This document shows positions 1-8,900 of a DNA stretch of 64,000 bases, piece by piece. Under the pieces are notes generated by a model. It ran no database searches, was not told where the DNA came from, and was given only the letters and a program-made list of their open reading frames with translations. The stretch is taken from contig JBILTR010000001.1 in assembly GCA_044371425.1 (NCBI GenBank), positions 248,001-312,000 of the forward strand, written 5' to 3'. A program made the position numbers and the translations under genes. The stretch comes from JBEISR01 sp044371425 (lineage in GTDB: Bacteria; Planctomycetota; Planctomycetia; Pirellulales; Pirellulaceae). Positions within the stretch are counted from its first letter, which is position 1; each line of letters begins with the position of its first letter.

Positions 1-2063
1 GATATCGTCGCTGGGTGAAGGAAGGGATCGAGTACTGGAACAAGGCCTTTGAGAACGTCGGCTATTCCGACGCGATCGAAGTGATCTATCAGGATGCGCA
101 GACCGGCGCCAACATGGATCTCGATCCCGAAGATGTCCAGTACAACTTTGTCCGTTGGCTGAACAACAATGTCGGTACGGCGATCGGTCCCAGCCGCGTT
201 CATCCGCTGACTGGTGAAATCCTCGACGCCGACATCATCCTGACTGACGGTTGGATCCGACATTTCAACTTCCAATTCCAGGACCTTCTTCCCGAAGTTG
301 CGATGGAAGGGATGAGCCCTGAGACGATGGCGTGGCTGGCGACCAAGCCACATTGGGATCCACGCGTTCGATTTGCGGACGCCAGCAATCAGGCCCACGT
401 TGCGGCCAAGATCGCTGCCACCGCCACCCTGCCCCATGCTGGCCATCCGCTCGCCAACACCGGGACTGCGCTGATTGGCGATGATCCGTTCGACGGTTTG
501 GTGGGACGCACCAGCCAGGTCAACGGCTTCTGCCTGGCCGCTCGCGGTAAGCAACTTGACATGGCCTTCGCTCAGATGGCCTTCGCCATGGCTGCCATGG
601 CGGAAGAAGGAGAGAAGTCCGACAAGCCGAAGGAAGAGATGCTCGATGGCATGCCCGAATCGTTCATCGGTCCTCTGCTGGCGGAACTGGTCGCGCACGA
701 AGTGGGGCACACCCTGGGTCTGCGCCACAACTTCAAGGCATCCAGCGTCTATAAGCTGGACGAGATCAACAGCGATGCAGTCAAGGGAAAGAAGACGCTT
801 GCTGGATCGGTGATGGATTACCTGCCGATCAACATTCCTCTGGAAGCTGGTCCTGTGAAGGGGGACTGGACGATGATCGGGATCGGTCCCTACGACATGT
901 GGGCCATCGAGTATGGCTATACCCCGGATGAAGGGAAGCTGCCGGATATTCTGAAGCGGGTCAATGAGCCGGAGTTGCAGTATGCGACCGACGAAGATAC
1001 CGGAGGAGCCGATCCTCTGGCCCGTCGATATGACTACAGCAAGGATCCGCTCGACTACGCCCAAAATCAGATGCGTCTGGTGAAGATGTACCGCGACCGG
1101 TTGCTGGAGAAGTTCGTCAAGCCAGGCGACAGCTGGGCCAAGGCACGACGAGGTTATGAGCTGACTTTGTCGGAGCAGACCAAGGCGTTGAGCATGATGG
1201 CTGGCTGGGTTGGCGGTGCCAACATCATCCGCGACAAGAAGGGAGATCCAGGCGATCGTAAGTCGCTGACGCCGATTCCTGTCGACCAGCAGCGCAAAGC
1301 TCTCGATTTCATGATCCAGCAGTCGTTCCGCGATGAAGCGTTCGGGTTGAGCCCAGCGATTCAGGAGCGTCTGGCGAGCGATAAGTGGATCGACGAAGGG
1401 GCGCGTTCCATGGGCGATGGGACCTACCAGGTCAACGATCGGATCATGGGGATCCAGGCTTCCGTCATGACCATGCTGCTCAATCCAAGCACGCTGCGGC
1501 GGGTGTTTGACAACGAGCAGATGATTCCTGCCGACCAGGATGCGGTGACGCTCCCAGAAGTGCTCGACAAGATCACTCAGGCTGCATGGACCGAACTGGA
1601 CGCCAAGCCCGAAGGGGAATCGACCACTCGCAAGCCGCGCGTCAGTTCGCTTCGGAGAAATCTGCAGCGCGAGCATCTGGGGCGACTGGTCGATTTGACG
1701 CTGATGGACGGTGGCAATGCCGCTCAGCAGACCATCCGAACTCTGGCCGCGATGCAGCTGAAGGAGATCAAGAAGAAAGTCGATGCTGCCTTGGAAGCAG
1801 GTGGGCTGGATGCCTACTCTTCGGCTCACCTAAGCGACGCTCAGCGGACGATCACCAAGGTGCTGGACGCCAACTTCGTCGCCAACATGCCGGCATCGAT
1901 CGGCGGTGGTGGCGGACCGATGGGAATCTTCTTTCAGGCTCCTCAGGGCCAGGCAGCCCCCGCTGCCCCTGCCCCAGTAGCTCCACCAGTCGTCGTTCCC
2001 GCTCCAGTCGTTCCAGCACAGCCCGCTGTGCCAGCGACTCCAGAAGGGTCTTCTAACGGCTAG
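1..2063 (+). CDS. Zinc-dependent metalloprotease (DUF5117/DUF4953-like), 5' end outside window
   Basis: This is the C-terminal part of a large secreted-type zinc metalloprotease. The frame is open back to base 3, so the GTG at 15 is internal rather than the true start; family members carry several hundred more N-terminal residues. Counting from base 15, residues 228-239 carry the metzincin zinc signature HEVGHTLGLRHN: zinc ligands at H228, H232 and H238, and catalytic E229. A Met-turn-like SVMDY follows about 40 residues later. The region after that is the helical DUF4953-like part. The last 35 or so residues are an Ala/Pro/Val-rich tail, probably a flexible linker. Substrate is unknown. The gene ends just before a strong terminator at 2097-2130. 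I am sure of the family and unsure of the exact subfamily. Confidence 0.88.
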   Translation, partial: YRRWVKEGIEYWNKAFENVGYSDAIEVIYQDAQTGANMDLDPEDVQYNFVRWLNNNVGTAIGPSRVHPLTGEILDADIILTDGWIRHFNFQFQDLLPEVAMEGMSPETMAWLATKPHWDPRVRFADASNQAHVAAKIAATATLPHAGHPLANTGTALIGDDPFDGLVGRTSQVNGFCLAARGKQLDMAFAQMAFAMAAMAEEGEKSDKPKEEMLDGMPESFIGPLLAELVAHEVGHTLGLRHNFKASSVYKLDEINSDAVKGKKTLAGSVMDYLPINIPLEAGPVKGDWTMIGIGPYDMWAIEYGYTPDEGKLPDILKRVNEPELQYATDEDTGGADPLARRYDYSKDPLDYAQNQMRLVKMYRDRLLEKFVKPGDSWAKARRGYELTLSEQTKALSMMAGWVGGANIIRDKKGDPGDRKSLTPIPVDQQRKALDFMIQQSFRDEAFGLSPAIQERLASDKWIDEGARSMGDGTYQVNDRIMGIQASVMTMLLNPSTLRRVFDNEQMIPADQDAVTLPEVLDKITQAAWTELDAKPEGESTTRKPRVSSLRRNLQREHLGRLVDLTLMDGGNAAQQTIRTLAAMQLKEIKKKVDAALEAGGLDAYSSAHLSDAQRTITKVLDANFVANMPASIGGGGGPMGIFFQAPQGQAAPAAPAPVAPPVVVPAPVVPAQPAVPATPEGSSNG

Positions 2064-2096
2064 TGGTTGGGATCGAAGTACCTTCGAAAGTTCTCC

Positions 2097-2130
2097 AGAG
2101 GCCAGGACCAACGTCCTGGCCTCTTTTTTT
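2097..2130 (+). terminator. Rho-independent terminator after the metalloprotease
   Basis: A perfect 12-bp stem (2097-2108 with 2113-2124) encloses the loop CAAC and runs directly into a T-tract at 2122-2130. It starts 33 bp after the stop codon of the metalloprotease gene. This is the clearest intrinsic terminator in the window. Confidence 0.9.
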
Positions 2131-2182
2131 CGGGTCTGTCTCTAGCCTCTTTCTTGCAGCCCTTCCTCTTGCAGCCCTTCCT

Positions 2183-2246
2183 CTTGTAGCCACCGCTTCT
2201 TGTAGCCACCGCTTCTTGTAGCCACCGCTTCTTGTAGCCACCGCTG
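2183..2246. repeat. 16-bp tandem repeat, four copies
   Basis: The unit CTTGTAGCCACCGCTT starts at 2183, 2199, 2215 and 2231 with an exact 16-bp period; the last copy diverges at its end. Upstream, at about 2152-2182, two diverged units with the core CTTGCAGCCCTTCCT suggest older copies. The array runs into the inverted repeat at 2238-2257. There are no spacers, so it is not a CRISPR. Confidence 0.85.
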
Positions 2247-2312
2247 CCAAGCGGTGGAGAGCTTCGAACGACGTCCATCCCGCATCATCCACCATTTGGC
2301 GCTGGTGGCTAC
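2220..2312. repeat. 93-bp direct repeat, copy 1 (partner 2351-2443)
   Basis: Copy 1 matches 2351-2443 at a constant offset of 131 bp with only about two substitutions. It contains a perfect inverted repeat at 2238-2257 (CCACCGCT, 4-nt loop GCCA, AGCGGTGG). Near-identity over 93 bp of non-coding DNA suggests a recent duplication or a mobile palindromic element. Confidence 0.85.
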
Positions 2313-2350
2313 TGGGAGCTATTTGCCACCGTTTTGCGCCGACGTCAGGT

Positions 2351-2443
2351 AGCCACCACTTCTTGTAGCCACCGCTGCCAAGCGGTGGAGAGCTTTGAAC
2401 GACGTCCATCCCGCATCATCCACCATTTGGCGCTGGTGGCTAC
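2351..2443. repeat. 93-bp direct repeat, copy 2
   Basis: This is the second copy of the element at 2220-2312, with its own hairpin at 2369-2388 (8-bp perfect stem). The 38 bp separating the copies also contain a diverged TAGCCACC core. No open frame spans both copies. Confidence 0.85.
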
Positions 2444-2958
2444 GGGGATAGCAGTAGAGAGTTGCGAAGGACTTCCATTCACCTCAATCCAGTGGCGGCG
2501 GTTCCAGGAGAGGCGAGGCTTCGAATGAGCCAATGGGTTAATCGTTCGCTCCGATATCCATCGCTTCGGGTCCATCTCACTCCACAATGATTGCATGAAG
2601 TCAGTCGGCGTTGACGTGATCGACAGGCCCTTTCAGTTGGTCGTCGATCTGGAATTCCTGAGTTCATTAAAGGAACATCAGCGACATCATCGGATTGGAT
2701 TGCAAACCTGAGGGCCGCTTCCAGGAACGGCACCAAGCTACTGCGTGTCGGGATAGCTAAATCGCTGATTGTTCATGTCTTGCCTAGCTTCCGCAAAGGC
2801 CCTAGGGCGCGCACTGGCCTCAAAGTGGTTCTTCTGTTTCGGATGGCCACAATGCAAATGGGCCCGATTTTCTCATTTTCTTGAAGAGATGTGGTTTAAC
2901 GGTGCGCTTCTTCCTCCAGAGACCATTCTTTTGTTTACTGTACTTGGAGGAATCGAAA

Positions 2959-3600
2959 ATGAGACAGGTCGTGTCTTTGCTCACTCTGTTTTTTGGATTG
3001 ATCAGTGTATGCGGTCCTCTACACGCAGCTCCGATACTGGCTTTTCTCATCGATGGTGATACCTTCACCCAGCCGTTTCGGATTACCAATTCGTCAACCG
3101 CTGGAGAAACCGTTCTCCGATTCCAGTTAGATCTTTCTCCGATTCCATTCGTCTTTGATACAGTTAATGGTGGTTCACCCTTTAACGGTACAAATGGTAC
3201 GCCGTTCACGCCTGTCTCGGGAAGCGGCACAACGACGGGATTAATCGGGCCGGTCATCGTACCCGATGGCTCGACTTTACTGGATATTTCCTTCAGCCAC
3301 TTCGCTTCAGGAGAGTCATTCCTTTGGAGAATCGACGTTGACGGAAACGTAGCAAATGGGGGCAACCCCGTTACCGTTAATGGAGACGATCTCATCGGCG
3401 CGATTGCTCGGATTGATTTCAGCGATGGGCAGCGTCTGAATGGCTTGATTGTGGCAGTTCCAGGCAACGCGGATGCTGGACAATTCTTGGTCACAAGTGT
3501 TACGAAGACCGTTCCCGAACCAACGTCGCTCGCAGTTTGGTGTCTGGGGGTTGCAGGTTTTGCAAGGACCGCCAGCCGCCGCATGCGTCCGAAATCCTAG
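2959..3600 (+). CDS. PEP-CTERM sorting-domain protein
   Basis: A 213-residue secreted protein of unknown ligand. I chose the ATG at 2959 because GGAGG lies eight bases upstream and it gives a compact signal peptide (hydrophobic stretch residues 5-20, cleavage near HAA). The body is Gly/Thr/Asn/Ser-rich and beta-strand-like. The C-terminus shows the PEP-CTERM arrangement: VPEPTS at about residues 185-190, then a short hydrophobic segment (LAVWCLGVAGFA), then an Arg cluster (RRMR). Such proteins are processed by exosortase at the cell surface; no exosortase lies in this window. The gene is visibly AT-richer than its neighbours and stands alone after a long repeat-bearing gap, consistent with relaxed constraint or acquisition. 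Confidence 0.85.
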   Translation: MRQVVSLLTLFFGLISVCGPLHAAPILAFLIDGDTFTQPFRITNSSTAGETVLRFQLDLSPIPFVFDTVNGGSPFNGTNGTPFTPVSGSGTTTGLIGPVIVPDGSTLLDISFSHFASGESFLWRIDVDGNVANGGNPVTVNGDDLIGAIARIDFSDGQRLNGLIVAVPGNADAGQFLVTSVTKTVPEPTSLAVWCLGVAGFARTASRRMRPKS

Positions 3601-3808
3601 GGTAGTTGCTTCCGGTGACTTGCGAGCCAGGGATGCGGAGCATGTTGTGTTATCGACGCCTGGGCCAATTCAGTTGATGGTAACCCATTCGCGCTAGAAC
3701 CTTCGTGCATGCTAAATCGACTCTCTTCCTGCTTGGTATCCCCACAGAGAGTCGAAGTCGATGGCTGATTGATCACCGGACTTTTTCCGATCCCTGTTTT
3801 TGGGTGAT

Positions 3809-3838
3809 AGGCCTTACGGGAATCGTCCCGAAAGGCCT
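3809..3838. terminator. Hairpin between convergent genes, possible terminator
   Basis: AGGCCTT (3809-3815) pairs with AAGGCCT (3832-3838) and CGGGA (3817-3821) with TCCCG (3826-3830), interrupted by one A-A mismatch, around the loop ATCG. It lies between the ends of the PEP-CTERM gene and the minus-strand hydrolase gene. Neither side has a proper T-tract, so termination is an inference from position. Confidence 0.5.
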
Positions 3839-3869
3839 GCGAGCCCAAGGGAGTTGGGTTTACAAGCAG

Positions 3870-5690
3870 TCACTCGGCCATCTCTCGAAGAATGCGAAGC
3901 AGCTCGGCAACCGACCTCGGGTCGCGATGCAGCTCCTCATGGCACTGGGGCACCATCTGTTCGCTGCAGACCCCTTCCCATCGAGCGCTGCTGAGAGGCA
4001 CAACGCCGTCCCCCGGCTCCACGACGCGCCATGGGCCCAGATCACCGACGATCGAATGGCCGGTGATGCCCTCGGCCAGTGGGATTTCGGCCAGCGTCTT
4101 TAGGACTTCTCCATCGGGACGGAGCATGTCGATGCTGGTGGGGAATCGCCGAGCGATCTCAGGGCGGAATAGCCCAGGGTTGTTCTCCACCAATTGCTCA
4201 AACCGTTCCTTGTCTTCCTCCGGGAAATCGACCAGGAGGGAACCCAACCTGCCGACCGTCTGCTGCGCCATCCTCGCACCTCGGTGAGGTGTTCCGATGA
4301 AGATGATGCGACTCACCCTTCGGTTCGGTTCGAAGAAAAACGCTGCCGACATCCGTTCCTTGAGCTGGGGGTCGGCGTGAAGGGATTCCCAGGATCCCTG
4401 CGCCACGGCACTCCAAAGTCGGTCTTCTGGGGCGATTCCCTGCAGCTTGGAGATCAGCCCCCCCATGCTGTGTCCGACCAGGACCATTTGCCGGAGTGCT
4501 GCATCCGAATCGCTGGGGTCGATTGTCGCCTGCGCTTCTGCCAGTTCCTTTCTCATCTCTGCTGCGCTCTCCAGAAACGGCTCACCCGATCCATAGCCGA
4601 ATCCCCAGATCTGGAATCGTTCCTGGAACCACCGATTGTGTTGCAATTGCAGAAGGACCGGCTGCCAGGTCTGTGGGTTGGAGAGCAGTCCATGGGTGAA
4701 GACTACGGGTATTTTCCCTGGTTGGTAGGGTTCGATCATGATGAGGCCACGGCGAGCGGTGGGGTCTTCCGGGCGAAGGAATTGCTCTAGAAACCCTTGC
4801 AGTTGTGGATCCTGGGTGCTATTCCAGGCCTGCTGGGCCCCAGGAGCCGAAGCCAACGATAGCTCGACGCGTGGCCCCAGCGCACGATCGCGATAGACGG
4901 GCCGATAGATCTCCAAGGTTCCACTTGCCGCCTGCGGGTCGGCTTCCTCGGAAAAGCGATCAGGTCGGAAGATCACCGTCGCATCCCAACTGGCTCGTTC
5001 CAGCAGAAACCTTTCTTCAGGCCGCGATGGGAAGTCGATCCGAATGGCGTTGGGATTGCCTTGGTCGGTCGTTTTTTCGTTCGATTGCAACCGCACAGCG
5101 ACGACGGGAACCCCGAACCCGTCGACTCGCTTCGACTCATTTCGCTTGCTGTGGTAGGAGCCCACGGGGATCAACTGCATGTGGTCTTGAGCTCTCCAGG
5201 GACCATCCTGGGGGACCAGCGCGATCAGGGAGGTCTGTCCTGTGGCATCGCAAAGCTCCATCCCCAGCCCTGGTCGCCATCGGCCACAGCTTCTTCCAGC
5301 GCGAAGCAATCCTTCCAGCGACTGGTGATAGAGCTGCAGTGCTTTTTCCCAACGCGATCGGTCGTCGATGGCGCGACTCATCGCCTGCCAGGCGAGCGTG
5401 CAAGCGGTTGCAAAAAGGTCGACGGATTTGGGGTCGGCGCGGAGTTCTCGGGCAGCTGCCAGGCGAGCGCATCGCAACGCCCGGTCCAAAACCGGTTCGG
5501 AAGCGGCTCGGGAAGCCCTCAAAGAAATCGACTGCCAGTCGGGATGGCTGTCGAACCAAAGGTCATGCTTCCACTGCGAGCAACCTAGGGAGGAAATCGA
5601 AGCGAACAGACAGAGGATGGCGAAGAGCAGCTGGCGATGCCAGCGATGGGATCGATTGAGCGACGGAGGGTCCAAACAAACGGGTGGCAT
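3870..5690 (-). CDS. Alpha/beta hydrolase (lipase/PGAP1-like), probably exported
   Basis: A 606-residue serine hydrolase from the ATG at 5690; a TTG at 5738 in frame would add 16 residues. After a basic start comes a hydrophobic segment ending near SSLGC, which could be an atypical lipoprotein signal (position -3 is Ser, so the lipobox is weak). The first half has no recognised domain. In the second half are the oxyanion segment TGL-type FTHGLLSN, the nucleophile elbow GHSMGG with Ser408, an Asp-containing DGVVPLSSA, and a C-terminal HEELHRDP with the probable catalytic His. This arrangement is that of triacylglycerol lipase or PGAP1-like esterases. It runs in the same direction as the giant membrane protein gene upstream, about 270 bp away. 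The substrate is unknown. Confidence 0.8.
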   Translation of the reverse strand: MPPVCLDPPSLNRSHRWHRQLLFAILCLFASISSLGCSQWKHDLWFDSHPDWQSISLRASRAASEPVLDRALRCARLAAARELRADPKSVDLFATACTLAWQAMSRAIDDRSRWEKALQLYHQSLEGLLRAGRSCGRWRPGLGMELCDATGQTSLIALVPQDGPWRAQDHMQLIPVGSYHSKRNESKRVDGFGVPVVAVRLQSNEKTTDQGNPNAIRIDFPSRPEERFLLERASWDATVIFRPDRFSEEADPQAASGTLEIYRPVYRDRALGPRVELSLASAPGAQQAWNSTQDPQLQGFLEQFLRPEDPTARRGLIMIEPYQPGKIPVVFTHGLLSNPQTWQPVLLQLQHNRWFQERFQIWGFGYGSGEPFLESAAEMRKELAEAQATIDPSDSDAALRQMVLVGHSMGGLISKLQGIAPEDRLWSAVAQGSWESLHADPQLKERMSAAFFFEPNRRVSRIIFIGTPHRGARMAQQTVGRLGSLLVDFPEEDKERFEQLVENNPGLFRPEIARRFPTSIDMLRPDGEVLKTLAEIPLAEGITGHSIVGDLGPWRVVEPGDGVVPLSSARWEGVCSEQMVPQCHEELHRDPRSVAELLRILREMAE

Positions 5691-5959
5691 GGGCGATCGT
5701 CGCGGTGGCAGATCCGATCGGCGTCCTTGCCATTCCAAGCGAACTCGATAAGGAAAGTCGCCTCCTGCGGCCCCTCAACCGGTAGATCATCGGAGCCGAA
5801 ATGGAATGGGTGCAGTCGATCTGTTGAAAACGGCCTTCTGCCAATCGCAGCGGCATCTTCTGCGGAGGAATCGGCAATCTTTGCCATCTTCCCCCAGGAG
5901 ATCCTCGATCCGATTGGCTTCCCGAGGGACCGGTGAATTTTGGCTGAATCGCTCGCGAT

Positions 5960-8900
5960 TCAAGGTTCCCAAAGCCTTAAGGCTTTCCGATAGGCTGCCA
6001 TTCTTGCACGATTCTTCTCCATCCAACCCAAAAAGACGATCAGGCTGATTCCCAGGCAGATCCCAAAGACCCACCAAGGCCAGATCTGATCGATCGCACG
6101 CTGCGCGTGCCAAACCATACCGACTAGTCCGATCGCGACAAAGAGACTGCCGCAGTAGAGAAATGCGCGGATACGCATCGCGACTCCAAGCAAAACCCCC
6201 AGCACGGCAAAAGTCAGCAGGAGGATGGGAGACCAGAACTGCATGCCGAACGACCGGACCATCATCTCGAATGTGCTACTGCAGTAGATCGATAGCAGCA
6301 GAGCGTAGCGAGCCGCCACGAGGGCGGATGGCGAAAGCTGACGGCGATTGGTTTCCAACAGCAATAGCCCAGCGATCGCAGGGGGGATGATCCAGAGCTG
6401 AGGATGTTGGAAAAACGCGAGTGTCGGGTTGCTGGAGAGCGATACCCAGAAGGCGGCCATTCCAAGCAGACCTGCCAACCACTTCAACCCCGAGTGATTG
6501 CGCCGTAGCGCCTCCATGGCGTAAAGAGCTGCTCCAAGAAGAAGCAGCATGGCGAACGGAAAAGGTTCCTGCCAGTCGATGGATCGATCCGGATAAGATT
6601 CGTCCAACCAGATTCCGATCAACGGGACGATCGGCAAGAGCACCGTCGTCCGCTCGATCGGGTCTCGCAGGATCGATCGGTCCGAATGCAGAAAGGACTT
6701 TCCAATGGCGATGCTTGCCATCGCCGCCAGATAGACCAGCAGTGGCCACCACTGGGTCAGCCAGCCGCCGAACCAGTCTGGGAAATGAGCCCGCAAGGCG
6801 ATTGCTATGGCGAACAGCGTTCCTTCAAAACCATAGAAGGCTGCCTGTCGCTGGCCGATCGAAAGAGCCGCTTCGTGGCCAGTTGGGTGCGTAGCGATCA
6901 CCAGCAGTCGCCATGCCATGGCAACCCAGGTGCTGATCGCCGCCAAGCCGATGCCTAGCGGGACTCCACCCAGGCTCCACTTAGGCCAGTCCACCACCGG
7001 TGTCAGATAGCCGTACACCACCCAGAGACTTGCCAATCCGATCGGGAGAAGGAGTGCTAGGCTAGCCTGCATGACGCGCTTGGCGTCGTCGCTGGTGGCG
7101 GGGCGAGTCTGCGCTACCAAGCGGTACAGCCAGCTGATGGCCACCATAGCCATCAGGGCGCGCATCAGGCGAGCGTAAGCCAGATAGCTTTGCCACCAGG
7201 ACTCCGGTTCCTGGACCGTCTCCAAAGCGGTCCGGTCCAGGTTCAGGTCGGACCAGGAAAGAAGCACCGCGCCGATCGATCCCAGAAAAAGCCCTGCAAA
7301 CTTCTCCCAAGGGCGGCGGGAATCGATCGCGATCGGAAGGATGGCGATCGCCGACGCAGCCGGCAGCATGGCGATGAACCGTTTCGTCCAGAGTGGATGG
7401 TATTCCAGCACTAGAAGGAGGCACGGAATCACCAGAAGGAGCCCTGCAGCGAGGTGGCAAGTCACCATCCAGCGACGTGTTTGTTCAAGTTCTTCCGAGC
7501 TGGGGGCTGCCATACCGAGTCGGTTCCAGGGAATCGACTTTCCGGGGTGGACGATTGAATCGCGGAGGATCCCCGCCAGCATCGCCATCGCCAGCACGCA
7601 TCCCAAAGCCCACATCGGAAAGATGAAATCGGAGGGCAGCTGCAGCTGCTGATGGGTCCACAGCGAGAGGGTGGCAAAGAGGGCCAGCACACTGCAGTAG
7701 ATCGAAAGCAGGGGATGGATCGAACGTGCTTCGGTGAGCCGCCAAGCCGCAAGGCAGAGACTGATGCCTGAAAGGACCACCCGCCATTCGCTGTGGTCGC
7801 TCAGCCAAACAAACTCTGGAAGCCAGGGGATGGCAATCCATGCGGTGGCCAGCAGGAGGACCAGTGGGACATGGAAGCTGGCGGTCTGATCGATGAAGCG
7901 ACCTTCGGCTGCAGAGAGCCGAGCGAACTGTTCCTTCATTTTCCGAGGGATACAAAAGACGCGGTGAAGTAGTCCAGCCACCAATGGGGCTAACAGAATG
8001 GAGACAGGGAGAGGGAGAGTCGCGCCTAGGATCGGTCCTTTGGCCAGCATGATCGCACCCGCAGCGACAAAACCAGCAGCATGCCCAGGTGGTGCCTCCC
8101 CAAGCCACACGCCTCGCAGCACCGCAATCGCCGCGAAAAGCATCAGGAACCAGAACGCGATCGGATAGGTTGGCCCGGCGGCCTGCGAAGCTGCGAAGAT
8201 CGAAGAGGCGATAAGGAGAAGCCACCAGAAGCCCCATTCCAGATCGCCAGCCGACGATCCAAACCGAAGAATTCCCGAGCTACGGTCGCTTCGGTGTAGG
8301 GCTCCTACGCCAAGGGCCAAAGACCAGCCCACCAGCAGAAGAGGGAGCGGGTTGGCTACTGTGAGACCTGTCCAGGAGCTAGGCGACCACCATCCCTGGT
8401 CGACGCCGTGCATCCAGGCCAAAGGGAGGAACGGAGACAAAGTGGCGATCGGCAGCGCCGACGAAAACGACTGCTTTCGAAGATTTCCGGTCCACCCTAT
8501 CCATCCCGATCCCGTCAGTACGATCAGGACGCTGGCTAGCACCCGAGGGCTTCCCAGGTCGATCGCGATCGGATTGCCTCTGGATGCATTCAGCAGGACC
8601 ACGGAGCCGAGGGTGGCAACGATCGACAGCAGCAACAAACCGGCAGTGGCCATGCGAGTCGCCAAGTCTTGGATCGAATCGGCTGTTGGGGACGATGATG
8701 CACTGCTCTGAAGTTCCTTCGGGCGATCTTTGGCTGCCGGATGGAACCAAGTGAGAGCGATCGCCACCAGACTCTGGCCTGTAGCGCAAGCCAACAGAGC
8801 GTACGCCCACTGGGTCATCGCGGGGAGCTTCATCACACCATCGACCGCCAGCAGAAATGCCGCGATCGCAAACGCCAACCATAGACTGGCCGCTTCCAAG

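Larger units (their letters stand above)
2131..2958. other. Long intergenic gap with repeats upstream of the PEP-CTERM gene
   Basis: About 830 bp without a convincing gene. The short open frames on both strands are rich in Arg, Ser and Trp and resemble no family. The first third holds the tandem and direct repeats listed separately. The remainder (about 2444-2958) is mixed, unpatterned sequence that becomes AT-richer towards the PEP-CTERM gene and presumably contains its promoter, though I see no clear -35/-10 pair. Confidence 0.5.

Noticed and set aside
2183..2246. Tandem repeats as a possible CRISPR array
   Set aside because: The 16-bp units are contiguous with no spacers, and no cas genes are present.
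5585..5887. 100-codon minus-strand frame between the hydrolase and the giant membrane protein genes
   Set aside because: It runs out of frame into the hydrolase gene, has no ribosome-binding site and resembles no protein family.
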